Source: DASVTU01 sp036387415 (lineage in GTDB: Bacteria; Acidobacteriota; Blastocatellia; Pyrinomonadales; Pyrinomonadaceae). Taken from it: 64,000 bases of DNA. Shown here piece by piece: positions 56,001 through 64,000 of the stretch (position 1 is the first letter of the stretch; each line of letters opens with the position of its first letter). The notes beneath the pieces were generated by a model. It worked only from the letters and a program-made list of their open reading frames with translations, ran no database searches and was not told the origin of the DNA. The stretch is taken from NCBI GenBank assembly GCA_036387415.1, contig DASVTU010000030.1:1-64000 (forward strand), written 5' to 3'. The position numbers were made by a program, and so were the translations under genes.

Positions 56001-59000
56001 TTGAAGTAATTGGTATCGTCCTCCGCCATCGCGCCGGGGAAGTGGTAGCGGACGTGTGCCTTCGTGAAGTATTCAAAGCTGCCGTCTGGATTTTTGACGA
56101 GCGTGCCCTGATGCGGGTCTTCGGCTTCGATGCGCCCGCCCGATTCCTTGTCTTCGCGGAAGAGTTGGCCGCCGCCGTCGCCGCCGCGCATCGTGTAGGA
56201 GCGACCCTCGCGGTTGTGGACAAGCAGCACTTGAAGGTTGTGACTCCAACCGTAGCCGAACGGGCCGAAGGTGTTGGACGCTGACCCGTTGTAGGAGCGC
56301 GTCAGAGACAGGGAGAGGCCGCGATTGGGAATCTCCACGTCGGCATGAGAGAGGGCGAGGTTTCCGGTCTGGAGTTCGACGCCGCTGACGACCGTGTTGC
56401 CCGGCAAGCGAAGGTCGCTCGGCGTGTTAGCGACAATCATTTCACCCTCAACTTCGTCCGTCACCGAAGGATTACTTTCGAGCGACGCACGCAGCGTAAA
56501 GGGGTAAACGCCGTCGGCCAGTTGATGCCTGACGAGGTCGGCGTTGAGGCCGTAGACGCGCGTGTGCGGGTCGGCGGCGTCCTCAAGGATGTTGCGCCCC
56601 TCGACCGTCAACGTGACGTTGGCACTGCCGCCGAGCACGTAACTGTATGAACCCTTTCCGCCCGCACTGCCGAAGGAGCGCATGGCCTCCGCAATCAGGT
56701 AGCTGAAGGGAACGGGTTCGCGCCGCGCGTGATATTCCGAGTCGCTGCCTTCGTTGAAGACAACCTCGGCGGTGTAAGTCCATGTGCGGTCGATGACGAT
56801 GTTCGGATTCCAAGAGGCGCGTCCGACAATCACCTTCTCGGTTGAAAGCTTGGTATCAATCTGCGCCTGAAGCGTCGCCAGCGTCTCCTCGAAGTTCTGT
56901 TCGCCGACCTTGCGTTCGCGGCGAATAACGACCTGAGCACCATGCGGCATGTCGCTGCCGAAGACCTGAAAATAGATGCCCGCCGGTTGCGTCATACGGT
57001 TGGCGCGGTTGAGCACGACGGGATTGGTGCAGATGCGTTCGTCATTCTGATTGAGGCCATGCACGATGACCTGCGAGGCGGGACGCGCGATTGAGACGCT
57101 GAGGCCGGAGCCGGAGAGCGTGTAGATAAACCCATCTTTGACGGAGATGGACTTCATCCCCGCGCCCGCCGAGGCAATCGTCGCCACGCGCGCCGGATGT
57201 TCAGGCTCGCTGAAGTCAATCACGCCGACGTGGTCGGGGAAGATGACGTAGGCCAGCGTTCCCTCAACGTCAATCCGCGACGCATAGCCGAGATAGTCGA
57301 AACCCATGTCGGCGAACGTGCGCGACGGGTACTGCCTGATATTGCGCGGGTCGGTCGCGTCGAAAATCCAGAGACGGTCTAAGCCGAGCACGACGGCTAT
57401 GTCCATCGTCCGACCCTTAATCTGCAAGTTGCTGCGCGCGCGCACGTCGCGTGGATAGCCGACGGGTTCGAGTTCCCAGAGGGTGAGCACGCGGTCGTCG
57501 CGCCCGTTGCCGTCGGCGTCGTAGAAGCCGTTGCGCGAGTCGTCGGCCTCGTTGAAGCCGAGCACGCCCATGTAGGGCTTGTTGGGGGTGGTGATGTAGG
57601 CGATGGGGGTCTGCTGCAAGCCGGCGCCCTGCGTGCCCGATACGACCTGCGAGATTGCCGAGACGGCGTTGACGGCGGCGGAACCATGTGCGGTCAGGCT
57701 GCGGCTGTCGCCGTAGGTGACGGTCTGCCTCTTGGCGTCTTTGGCGAAGCCGGTGTTAGGCATGATCGCTAAATGCCTCGGGTGGTTTGCCCCGATGGCA
57801 GTGCCGGAGACGAGTATCTGCGCCGCCCACTGGTTAATCGCCTGCTCGATGTCTACGGCGATAGTACCGCCCTGCGGCGTGGCGGCGATGTAGGCACGCT
57901 TGCCGAGAATCGAGGCGCTGGAGGGAATCGCCGTGATATTGCTCTCGAACGAAAGCGAGACGACGCCGATGATTTCAGGGGTCGCGGGGTCGTCGAGGCT
58001 GTAGACCCACATGTTGGTCGGGCGTTCCGCATCGGCGGGCAGCGGAACGGAGTTGACGATGGCGATGCGCGAAAACTCTCGCGCCGGATTGCCGACCTTG
58101 AAGTTGTTGGCGGCGTCTTCCACCTCAATCATGGCGACGCTGGTAGCCCAGTCGGGCACGAAGGCATTGCCGACGACCGTCGGCGTGGACGGGTTCGACA
58201 TATCGTAGACCGTCATGCGCGAGCCACGACCGGAAGTGATGGTTACGGCATACTGTCCGGCGGAGGCGAGGCGATTGCTGCTGTCGGTCACGGGCGCGTC
58301 CGTCAGGACGAGACCAGCGAAGGTGGTGAAAGTGCTCTGGAAGGGCTGCGGACTTGTGTCATCAGCCGAGGTCTGCTCTTGGTCGAGCGCGTGGCCGTCG
58401 GTGTCCTTTACCTCCGAGGTGACGTGCAACTCGTACAGCTTGCCTCCGGCCAGCCCTCCGGTCGGCTCAAAGTCAAGCTGCGAGATGTTCTCGGAGTTAG
58501 CACCGATGTCGATGCCGCCCGAAAGCAGCCGCCCACCAAGCTGCCTGCCCGTTCCCGCCTCGCGTAGATAGATGGTTGTCCCCGCGACGAGGTTCTTAAC
58601 GGGCTCGGAGAACTCAAGGTGAATACGGCGACCGGCGTCCACCTGCCGCGCTTTGTCCGGCGGTGTGACCGAGAGGACGCGCGGCGACCCTGGCAAGGGC
58701 GGGCGCACGTTCGGATTGCTGAGGCCAATGAAGTTGTAGGTGGCGCGCGCTTTCGTCGCGGGCGCGCTGACCTTCGTGAAGGTTTCGACGACGACCGAGA
58801 AGCTGCCCTGTGAAGGGACGCGGAAAGTAGCGATGCGCCTCTCGCCCGTCGGGTTATCCGCACCGGCGGGCATCGACTGCCATTGAAGCGTCTGCCCCTC
58901 GCTGCCGTTGACGAGCAAGCGTCCGCTGAAGGAATAGACCTCCGGCGTGATGTCGGCGGCGACCGCAATCTCGGTTCCGACGCTGACGATGCCTTCCTCC

Positions 59001-62000
59001 GCGAGCGAGTCGCGCTGTCCAGCATCGAGGTCGAGTCGGCGGCCTGAGAGACGCAGCACGGCGGGTTTCGATTCCGGCCCGCTAGCGTCCGACGGGGGGA
59101 ACAAGACCGACGCATAGAACTTCTTCATGCCGTCCATACCGGGGGTCAGGTACGGGTTGGTGTTGATGTCGGGCGCGGCGACCGCCTGTATCTCTCTGCC
59201 CGCGCCGTCGCGCGCGTTGACGATAATCTGTTCGCCCAGTGGAACCCTTACATCGAATGTTCCGAAAATGCCCGCCGCGTTGGTCTTGGTAACGATGATG
59301 GGAATCTTGTTGGTTAAGGTGCCGTTGATAATCGTGACGGTGACGCCGTTAAGCGGCTTCGGAGCGCCCGCCGGAACCTGTTCTTGAACGACGCCGTGAA
59401 CGCCGGTCATGTAACGCGGAATGAAGATGTAGTATGTCCACATGCCGGGCACGAACCACAAACCCATGAACGGTGGAGAAGTGGTCTTGTAGCGTCCACC
59501 TTCGACGCGCCCGGAGGTCACCGTCTCCCATACGTCGTGCTCGGTTCCATCTGCGAGCGCGAGCTTCGACGGTTGCAGGAAGGCGACGCGCCGCCCCTCT
59601 TCAACCTGCACCCCGGCGGGAACCGCCACTTCGAGATGCGCCTCCTTCTTCATCTCGAACTGACCTTCGGCACGCACGCGCACGCCGCCTCCGTACGGCA
59701 CGTTCTCAGGACTCATCTCGCCCTCGCGCGGAGTTGTAATGTCGGCTTCGGCACTCGGTTCGAGCTTGATGTTGGCCTGCCCAACAATCGCGCCTTCGGT
59801 CAGGGCGAGCGTAAATTTGCCGTCCTCGCTGGTGAATGCGCCGCCGCGTGAGCCGACCGAGGTGAAGCCGTCGGCGCGACGATAGGCCGCCTGCATGATG
59901 CGATATTCGACGCCATCAGGTTGGCGGACGATGAGCGTAATCTGGTCGCCGACCTGCGCGGCGATGCTCAATTCGATGGCGGCGGTTCCCGCCACAGTCG
60001 AGACGGTCGAGGCGCTGGCTTCGTTGACGGCGATAATCAGAGAGCCTTCGGGAACCGCGCCCGCCGGAATGACGACGCGCGAGATGCCGTTAGCGTCAGG
60101 GTAATTGATGCGCAGCCTTTCGGGTTTAAGACGCTCGTCCGTCTTGATGATGGCGGCGGTGGTGAAGGTAGAAGAGAAGGGCGACGCGAGCGGCTTGCCG
60201 TAGATGTCGCGGAGCGCATTGCTGATGTTGATACGGTAAGCGGTCGAGCCGTCCAGCGTCTTCGCGGGTGTGAGGACGGCGACGCGATTGCCCGCCAGCA
60301 CCGTGATGTTGGCGAGCACGGGATTTCCGCTTGTGGTGGCGAGCGTGAAAGTCGAGCCGGTGAGACTCGAAGCGGCGATAGGTTTATTGAAGGTCACGGT
60401 GACGGGCGTCGTGACAATCATATTCTGCGCGCCGCTGGCGGGCGTGACGGATTCGACGGTGAGCGGCTGCGTTGTCAAAGCAATCTGGCTCGCGGCCACG
60501 CTGTCCTGCGCGGCGAGCAGGGAAGTAGCCTTGCCCGTCGCGTCCGTTTGCAGAGAGGCTGCGCTGACCTGATTTGTGCCCGCCGCGCCCGCGCCCGCCG
60601 TTCCGATGACGACGAACTTTCCATCCGCCCCTGTGACATCAATGAAAGGCGTCTGCTCCGTGGAGACTTTCACCGCGCGGGCGGGAGTTCCACCCGCGCC
60701 ATCGGTGACGATGCCTGTGGCGTAACCGAATGCCTGCGGCACGCGGATGAAGACGTAACGACCGCTGACCGTGATGCCGCTGAGCGCGACGCCCGCCGGC
60801 ATAGCCGGAGACAACACAGTGGAAACAAGGCGTCCGTTCTCTTCGATGGCGCGGGCTACCACCTTCGGGGCGCGCTGCCCGCCGACCGTGACGAGCCGCG
60901 CGAGGACGATGCGCGACACGTCTCCCGCGACCGGCGGAGCGGAGATGCTCGCCGCGCCGCTCAAGGTCGTGTTGGTTAAGTCAACGTCGAAGGCGGCCAC
61001 GACCTCGTATCCTTCGGGCAGATGCGCGGCTGCCAAATCGTTTTGCACGTCGTTGAAATAGACGGGCTGCGGGGAGGAGACGGCGTTGGCCGGAATGGTC
61101 AGTTGCGCGCCGTTACTCGCGCGCAGCGTGCCGCCGCTTGTGCCGATAAGCACGCCCGTCTTTGTCTGTCGCCCGGAGCGAATCTCGACGTGAACGTTGG
61201 CGCTCAGTAATTCCGTGATGGAGTATTCGGTGCGCGTCGGTTTGGCGATGAAGAAGGCCGCCAGACGATTCGGGTGTTCGATGGAGGCCGCCGGATAGGA
61301 GTAGAGCACGAAGTCCTGCGCCGGTCTGTCAACGAGCGCGGCGTCTCTACCGCCGAGCAGCTTGTATGTTTCGCCGAAGGTCGCTTCGATAGCCACGCCG
61401 GACGGAAGCTGCGTGGGCGCAGTGGCGACGAAGTTGATGGTCGAGCGGGCTGCTGCCGAGTAGTTGGCCGTGCGCGGCATGGCGACGGCGGTGGCTGTGG
61501 CGGCATCGAGCGAAGCCGAATCAGCCGGACGGCTTGAAGTTAAAGGTTGTCCGGCGACGGGCGCGGCAGGCGCGTTGGCGTTCGTATCCGCGACGAGGAA
61601 AGCGTACTGACCAGCGGCGGGCAGGTCTGCATCAAGCGCGCCATTTGCGCCCGCCGCCAAATCGGTAGCAACGGTCGTCCAGCCGTGTCTCGCTTCGTCG
61701 TAATGGGCGAGCACAAGCGGGACGCTCGATGAAAGTCCCTGTGTCTGCGAGATGTGAAGGTGGGCGGGCGTCTGGAAAGAGACTCCGCCGACCGCGTCAA
61801 ACGGACGTACGTCCACAACCGCGCCGGGCACAGGCGACCAGCCGTAGGGCAAGAGGTTCGCCAAACCCTGCGGCGAGAGAGACGTGACGCGCATGTCTCT
61901 CGCTACGGCCAATGCTTCGGGCGCGAAGCTGACTTGCAGGCGTCCGCCATCGCCCGTCGCCGTGCCGCCCGCCGACGTGATTTGATTCGATTGCCCGTCG

Positions 62001-64000
62001 AACGGCGTGAGGCGCGCGTCGAAGAGCGCCGTTCCTTCAAACGCCGTGACCGTGTAGAGACGTTCGACCGGCGTGTAGCCCTCCTTCGACAGGCGCACGA
62101 CTCCCGTCGGCGTCGAAGAGATGAGACTGTAGGCTCCGGTCTCGTCAGTCGTGACCGTCGTCTGTCCGTTCAGGACGGCGCGCACGCCGCCGAGGATGTA
62201 TCCGGTGGCGTCGTCGAAGACGTAGCCGGAGATTCCGCCCGGCCCGGTGGTGCGCGCCTGCGCCGTTGCGACGGAGGTCGAGCCGCTCAGGTCGCGGGCG
62301 ATGGCCGAAAGCACCAGGGTGTTTCCGGCGGCGAAGGTAGACGGCACGGTGAGCGTGAATTGATACGGCGATGCGGCTGAGACGGCGACGTGCTCGCCGT
62401 CAAGTCTGAACTCGACATCGGCGACGCCGATGTTGTCCGTCGCCTGAACGTTAATCTGATACGTGCCGCCGGGCTGGACGGTCGATGGAGCGTCGATGAA
62501 GGTAACGTCGGGAGGCGTCAAGTCTCTGACCACCGAGACGGAGGCTTGCGCCTGCTGTCCGAGAGCGTCGGTGGCGACGACGTTGAAGGTGTTCGTGCCT
62601 TCCGAGAGCGCGGCGACTTTGGTGTAACGCCCGCCCGACACGCTGGCCGCCTCGCCGTTGACCGTCACGGCGACGGGTTGCGTCGAGAGAGAGAAGAAGT
62701 TGCCCGCGAGCGTCAGCGAAGTGGCGGCGAGCACCGCGCCATTCTGCGGATTCGAGATGGTCAACTGCGGCGCGGGAATGCGGTTGCGCGTGACGTGAAT
62801 CTCTGCGTTGCCTTGATTCTGCGTCGGAGCTTTATCGACCGCAACGACGACGATGCGGTTGTCACCGTATGAGAGCGGAAGATTAGCCAGCGACCATGCG
62901 CCTGTCGCTGCGTTGAAATTGGCATCAAGGCCGTTGACCTTGATGCTCTGAATGCCAGCCGCGTTGAGTCCGTCGTCGCTGGCCGTGCCGGAGACGTTGA
63001 CGCTTGCGTCGTATGTCTCAAGCGGCATCTGCGGGGAGAGAATGACGATGGTCGGGGGCTGCGTGTCGGGGGTGCGGAGCGTGACGTTAATGAAGGCTTC
63101 GGCACGATTGGGCGTCGGGGCGGCGTCTTCCGCGATGACGCGGACAAGGTTGGCTCCCTCATTGAGTTGAACTCCGGTCGCCGTCCACTCATGCGTCGTC
63201 GGGTTGTAGGTGGCAGGCAGGCCGTTAACTATAACGTGTCGGATGCCCGTCGCGTAGAGTCCTTCATCGATGGCCGTGCCCGTGACGGTAATCGTGGCGT
63301 CGGGACTGATGAAATTATTCGACGGCGAGGTGATAGTGACGACGGGGTCAATCGTGTCGGGCGGCGGCACGCGCGTGAGCCGGACGGTCTGCGTCGTGTG
63401 ATTGCCCGCGTTGTCGCTGGCGTCAACCGTAATGCTGTTGGCGCCGATGATGAGCGCGACGCCGGAGAGAGTCCATGCGCCGTTCTGCGCGTCGAGAGTG
63501 GCTGGCGCGCCGTTGACCGTGACGCTCCTGACGCCCGAAGCATACTCGCCGGGGTCGGAGACCGTGCCCGTGACGGTTGTGTTCTCGGCTTCGGTCGTCG
63601 AGCCGTCGGCGGGCGATGAGATGGAAAGGCCGGGCGCGGTCGTGTCCGGCGGAGGCGTACGCGTGATGGTGATGCTCTGCGTCGAGATGTTGCCGGCGTT
63701 ATCGACGGCGCGCGCGTTGATGGGATTCGGGCCGATGTTGTTGAGCGACACGCCGTAGATTGTCCACGTGCCGAGCACGGCATCGAGCGTCGCTTCCATG
63801 TCGTTGACGTAGACGTGGGCGACGCCCGACGGATTCGCCCCGATGTCGATAGTCGTGCCCGTCACGGTAATCGTCGCGCTCGTCGTCGTCGAGCCGTTCG
63901 ACGGGGACGTAATCGTCAAGGCTGGCGGCTGCGTGTCGGGCTGCTGGCGTGTGATGTTGATGCTGACGGGCGCGGAAGAATTGCCCGCCACGTCGACGGC
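49646..64000 (-). CDS. Giant Rhs/YD-repeat protein with Ig-like, PA14 and C-terminal tip domains, 5' end outside window
   Basis: At least 4,784 codons, open to the right edge, so the N-terminus and promoter are missing. From the visible N-terminus: about five Ig-like repeats of about 95 residues (1-480, each with a TITSPSNG-type start), another Ig-like domain, a carboxypeptidase-regulatory-like domain (about 585-650), two Big_5-like domains (about 1180-1280 and 1770-1890), a propeller-like region with repeated short strands (about 1930-2300), an Rhs start domain with SLTRSYNGSASNTFGPFGYG (near 2570), and then YD repeats. A PA14-like domain (GLKGEYFDNPDL, about 3950-4090) interrupts the YD repeats. 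The Rhs-associated core ends at YTDPSGNKP (near 4355), followed by a 425-residue tip. Such proteins usually present a C-terminal toxin. How it is exported is not visible here. Confidence 0.94.
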   Translation of the reverse strand, partial: AVDVAGNSSAPVSINITRQQPDTQPPALTITSPSNGSTTTSATITVTGTTIDIGANPSGVAHVYVNDMEATLDAVLGTWTIYGVSLNNIGPNPINARAVDNAGNISTQSITITRTPPPDTTAPGLSISSPADGSTTEAENTTVTGTVSDPGEYASGVRSVTVNGAPATLDAQNGAWTLSGVALIIGANSITVDASDNAGNHTTQTVRLTRVPPPDTIDPVVTITSPSNNFISPDATITVTGTAIDEGLYATGIRHVIVNGLPATYNPTTHEWTATGVQLNEGANLVRVIAEDAAPTPNRAEAFINVTLRTPDTQPPTIVILSPQMPLETYDASVNVSGTASDDGLNAAGIQSIKVNGLDANFNAATGAWSLANLPLSYGDNRIVVVAVDKAPTQNQGNAEIHVTRNRIPAPQLTISNPQNGAVLAATSLTLAGNFFSLSTQPVAVTVNGEAASVSGGRYTKVAALSEGTNTFNVVATDALGQQAQASVSVVRDLTPPDVTFIDAPSTVQPGGTYQINVQATDNIGVADVEFRLDGEHVAVSAASPYQFTLTVPSTFAAGNTLVLSAIARDLSGSTSVATAQARTTGPGGISGYVFDDATGYILGGVRAVLNGQTTVTTDETGAYSLISSTPTGVVRLSKEGYTPVERLYTVTAFEGTALFDARLTPFDGQSNQITSAGGTATGDGGRLQVSFAPEALAVARDMRVTSLSPQGLANLLPYGWSPVPGAVVDVRPFDAVGGVSFQTPAHLHISQTQGLSSSVPLVLAHYDEARHGWTTVATDLAAGANGALDADLPAAGQYAFLVADTNANAPAAPVAGQPLTSSRPADSASLDAATATAVAMPRTANYSAAARSTINFVATAPTQLPSGVAIEATFGETYKLLGGRDAALVDRPAQDFVLYSYPAASIEHPNRLAAFFIAKPTRTEYSITELLSANVHVEIRSGRQTKTGVLIGTSGGTLRASNGAQLTIPANAVSSPQPVYFNDVQNDLAAAHLPEGYEVVAAFDVDLTNTTLSGAASISAPPVAGDVSRIVLARLVTVGGQRAPKVVARAIEENGRLVSTVLSPAMPAGVALSGITVSGRYVFIRVPQAFGYATGIVTDGAGGTPARAVKVSTEQTPFIDVTGADGKFVVIGTAGAGAAGTNQVSAASLQTDATGKATSLLAAQDSVAASQIALTTQPLTVESVTPASGAQNMIVTTPVTVTFNKPIAASSLTGSTFTLATTSGNPVLANITVLAGNRVAVLTPAKTLDGSTAYRINISNALRDIYGKPLASPFSSTFTTAAIIKTDERLKPERLRINYPDANGISRVVIPAGAVPEGSLIIAVNEASASTVSTVAGTAAIELSIAAQVGDQITLIVRQPDGVEYRIMQAAYRRADGFTSVGSRGGAFTSEDGKFTLALTEGAIVGQANIKLEPSAEADITTPREGEMSPENVPYGGGVRVRAEGQFEMKKEAHLEVAVPAGVQVEEGRRVAFLQPSKLALADGTEHDVWETVTSGRVEGGRYKTTSPPFMGLWFVPGMWTYYIFIPRYMTGVHGVVQEQVPAGAPKPLNGVTVTIINGTLTNKIPIIVTKTNAAGIFGTFDVRVPLGEQIIVNARDGAGREIQAVAAPDINTNPYLTPGMDGMKKFYASVLFPPSDASGPESKPAVLRLSGRRLDLDAGQRDSLAEEGIVSVGTEIAVAADITPEVYSFSGRLLVNGSEGQTLQWQSMPAGADNPTGERRIATFRVPSQGSFSVVVETFTKVSAPATKARATYNFIGLSNPNVRPPLPGSPRVLSVTPPDKARQVDAGRRIHLEFSEPVKNLVAGTTIYLREAGTGRQLGGRLLSGGIDIGANSENISQLDFEPTGGLAGGKLYELHVTSEVKDTDGHALDQEQTSADDTSPQPFQSTFTTFAGLVLTDAPVTDSSNRLASAGQYAVTITSGRGSRMTVYDMSNPSTPTVVGNAFVPDWATSVAMIEVEDAANNFKVGNPAREFSRIAIVNSVPLPADAERPTNMWVYSLDDPATPEIIGVVSLSFESNITAIPSSASILGKRAYIAATPQGGTIAVDIEQAINQWAAQILVSGTAIGANHPRHLAIMPNTGFAKDAKRQTVTYGDSRSLTAHGSAAVNAVSAISQVVSGTQGAGLQQTPIAYITTPNKPYMGVLGFNEADDSRNGFYDADGNGRDDRVLTLWELEPVGYPRDVRARSNLQIKGRTMDIAVVLGLDRLWIFDATDPRNIRQYPSRTFADMGFDYLGYASRIDVEGTLAYVIFPDHVGVIDFSEPEHPARVATIASAGAGMKSISVKDGFIYTLSGSGLSVSIARPASQVIVHGLNQNDERICTNPVVLNRANRMTQPAGIYFQVFGSDMPHGAQVVIRRERKVGEQNFEETLATLQAQIDTKLSTEKVIVGRASWNPNIVIDRTWTYTAEVVFNEGSDSEYHARREPVPFSYLIAEAMRSFGSAGGKGSYSYVLGGSANVTLTVEGRNILEDAADPHTRVYGLNADLVRHQLADGVYPFTLRASLESNPSVTDEVEGEMIVANTPSDLRLPGNTVVSGVELQTGNLALSHADVEIPNRGLSLSLTRSYNGSASNTFGPFGYGWSHNLQVLLVHNREGRSYTMRGGDGGGQLFREDKESGGRIEAEDPHQGTLVKNPDGSFEYFTKAHVRYHFPGAMAEDDTNYFNLSYMGNLQYMEEPNGNRLTLTYDMQGRMTHVTDSSDRSLAFTYEQAETPLVGAIAPSGGSISCTNKGQLGLVRARFLRAGVGKAWRIIKMVAPGGLNISYEYDADGNLEHVTRSGEDSISTATSDYVWKYEYNPPSAGTQPRTHLIRSVTAPNDTADERRVTTYDYHFDLFRTPVKSISFPEGVTNTFAYTLASNLVTQAVVTDGRGKASTYAFDRVARTTTATRPRGARTVTAFNEKGQPTQQTDPDGAVTTTKYERGNPTSVTVAAQGITITTTTAYDSTFNKRISETDPNGHTTSYALDSHGNVTQITLPTGQVTRMEYAINGDLTSNTDQYGATTTYAYNAYGNQTGIRRAGGIVSTRAFDIRGRLLSSSGTLEPNVGNTYDALDNVIQTVTSDPASIRDESTVTYTYLPAGQLLTSTVVSGGQQIVTSKTYDGLDRVTRTTEQVNGAGSFTRVYTYDGNSNPLTETDRRGVTSTHTYDDLNFRTATVVSGSFGESKTTSQATLNLVGLPLTVTDVYGQQISLEYDGLRRIVKRTLPGGYTEETVYDGVGNITSSKDLNGRVTTTRYDEANRAIDQRDAAGRTTTWVYDDSTRAVTVQHEPQGLAVITQHDAVGRVLSEQVRFNGGDYTTRYVYEGLTVRVTDPRGIVTTKKLSAFGETGNVSVAGADPAYSTEARYTGLGGLKSRKDGLGQATAVTLDGFNRALQISHPGGLSESFAYDGAGNTLSHTDRRGVVTETTYDNLSRPLATKVTGGGQSFAVNTVVYDDAGVSERHTDARGNFSVLKYDGHHRLTSVTNAAGKVSTLEYDGLNLIRQSDLKGQFTSYQYDSVDRLTAVTDPAGQMTTVAHSDSGGYTKKSTDRRGVQTIESYDALGRLKSVARGGETLYTFEYDADSNIKTRTDARGHIMAFTYDTLNRVKTINHAGTQTETFVYDANSNVLEHSDGAGGATKQTYDALNRPLTRTDGAGNTTQYKYDGEGLLLERTNPKGAAFKTAYEYNALGSLVKVTDAESGVWILTYDAAQNLTDVRDARGHTVSYVYDKLNRATEMRQPLGLTTLLDYDENSNLVSRRDPKNQETTLTYDKLNRPRTVSYANGGAGGPQRYEYDYDPEGRVTEIVETLPGSARHYARTYDTHGRLQTATDQSGYKVSYGYDAADNMTSLVDASGRQTAYAYDAANRLQSVGLPGGGQVSYTWRADGLVSQIDYGSQMRRDYRYDDADRLTGVVNTLGAAQSEEYAYTYDANSNRLTETKSFNGAPFRTVAYTYDTLDRLTNNESSGIVTTQGLKGEYFDNPDLTELKQTRTDAKIDFSWPALSSPDPSIDSETFSVRWTGQITPLYTEQYTFHTQTDEGVRLWVDGQLLIDNWGAHTTTEDAGTIALQGGRRYDIKLEYYEQTGDAEARLMWSSARQSKEIVPPSRLISSSSSVTSTLQYVYDAVGNRTAQTSRDVHGAQANLAYTYDDLNRLTTLTGSPGGDIAYSYDNNGNLTSTTQAGQLTAQYEYDVRDQLRRVLNGTSQEVASYDYDHERRRTGKRVAGLGSTRYVYDGMNVISEFNDANRLVNSYDYGTDIVRGELVGEGARFYFADAQGSVTALSAPAANPALGLTRYEYDAWGEVIGNSGGSGNAVGYTGQRRDAETGLMALGAGERYYSPGLGRFVQQDSWSGVADMAQSLNRYAYSLDNPLRYTDPSGNKPVEATGGRGFNIWQYRSVFGSLTGGKVGAFDLSIRRSASGEPQLVVQERETATTYAELQEQNNASGTPTGIRADMKREAYEYGMRGVNASNWQSRSLQNWVMRSGYDLWNILSFGTLEDNDTLVSDMAAGRISEQEYYEGRTKLSFKAVLSIASLGSGAVTGRLVGAVGTRYAAATTLTGRTAIGAGVAMGERYVFESAEMAVGLRREYSSAGSYLLTGGLGGLFGALTPSQGARNRAMGEESEGLSRNRLNGDSADNVGIRSDTPASAAPSSVNLNRHQRQLLEQLRQKGDFVELPKKMLRISDMTRLSAHERVEFALFTRGGQRILMRGDLNSVPFTPGMAKKWAQQGWRWSGHTHPVSGESPLVQSSWRRGSDQGVLWRFSQYGRQRYSAVYDWGKRYRVFTADEGGFNPGWGSIKK
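51050..55960 (-). repeat. YD-repeat array of the Rhs protein
   Basis: Dozens of units of about 20 residues with the core YD(x)xGN/R(x)TxxT, e.g. YDALNRPLTRTDGAGN and YDKLNRATEMRQPLGL, broken once by the PA14 domain. This is the shell-forming region of Rhs proteins. The repeats are diverged at the DNA level, so this is not a recent expansion. Confidence 0.9.
51719..52140 (-). other. PA14-like domain inserted among the YD repeats
   Basis: Reads GLKGEYFDNPDL, SVRWTGQITPLYTEQYTFHT, DEGVRLWVDGQLLIDNW, YDIKLEYYEQTGDAEARLMW, which covers the PA14 beta-barrel from start to end. YD repeats resume directly on both sides. PA14 domains often bind carbohydrate. Confidence 0.85.
62560..64000 (-). repeat. 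Tandem Ig-like repeats at the visible N-terminus of the Rhs protein
   Basis: At least five repeats of about 90-100 residues beginning with xLTITSPSNG, followed by ATITVTGTxxDxG and VxVNGxxAxxxxxxGxWxxxGVxL. Proline/Asp-rich linkers such as TPPPDTTAP separate them. More repeats probably lie beyond the edge. Confidence 0.85.

Overview
The window is a G+C-rich bacterial segment that joins a secondary-metabolite locus to accessory and surface or secretion genes. The organism is probably an acidobacterium of the Blastocatellia type. I infer this from an ECF sigma factor overlapping a zinc-finger/FecR protein, ABC-2 gene pairs, secreted S9 and S15 peptidases, and a ParA gene paired with a winged-helix/zinc-ribbon gene. 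No rRNA or other phylogenetic marker is present, so the assignment is tentative.

1-30.1 kb: hybrid NRPS-PKS biosynthetic cluster. Three consecutive minus-strand megasynthase genes are read from 24.27 kb down to the left edge: C-A(with an inserted luciferase-like monooxygenase)-T, then KS-AT-T-C-A(with an inserted methyltransferase)-T-C-A-T-E, then C-A-T-C-A-T-C..., which is cut by the window edge. Specificity residues read by eye suggest Gly (possibly oxidised on the enzyme), a malonate unit left at the keto stage, an N-methylated aromatic residue (Tyr-like), D-Asp or D-Asn, Ser, and an unresolved hydrophobic residue. To the right lie a membrane M28 peptidase (plus strand) and a minus-strand set of ABC ATPase, ABC permease and Sfp-type phosphopantetheinyl transferase. 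That set would export the product and activate the carrier domains.

30.4-34.7 kb: a plasmid-like module. It contains a ParA ATPase with a good promoter, an overlapping gene with winged-helix and zinc-ribbon motifs that carries two clusters of 10-bp DNA repeats and a palindrome inside its reading frame, a gene-poor A+T-richer stretch, a RelB/RelE-type toxin-antitoxin pair, and a decayed serine hydrolase.

34.7-41.9 kb: a tightly overlapping plus-strand run of ECF sigma factor, a FecR/anti-sigma-like membrane protein, and two ABC-2 ATPase/permease pairs, ending at a strong terminator shared with the convergent gene.

42.0-49.2 kb: minus-strand exported proteins. These are an S9 prolyl-oligopeptidase, a small lipoprotein-like protein, a CocE/S15-type hydrolase, a carboxypeptidase-regulatory-like protein and an ankyrin-repeat protein. 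A small deleted IS6-family remnant lies directly upstream of the S15 gene and appears to supply its -35 box.

49.2-64.0 kb: a giant minus-strand Rhs/YD-repeat protein, 5'-truncated by the window, with at least 4,784 codons. It has Ig-like repeats, a beta-propeller-like region, a PA14 domain inserted among the YD repeats, and a C-terminal tip with an HTHP motif. A small gene overlapping its stop codon by 4 bp, and an ankyrin gene after that, look like immunity genes. No tRNA, rRNA or CRISPR was recognised.
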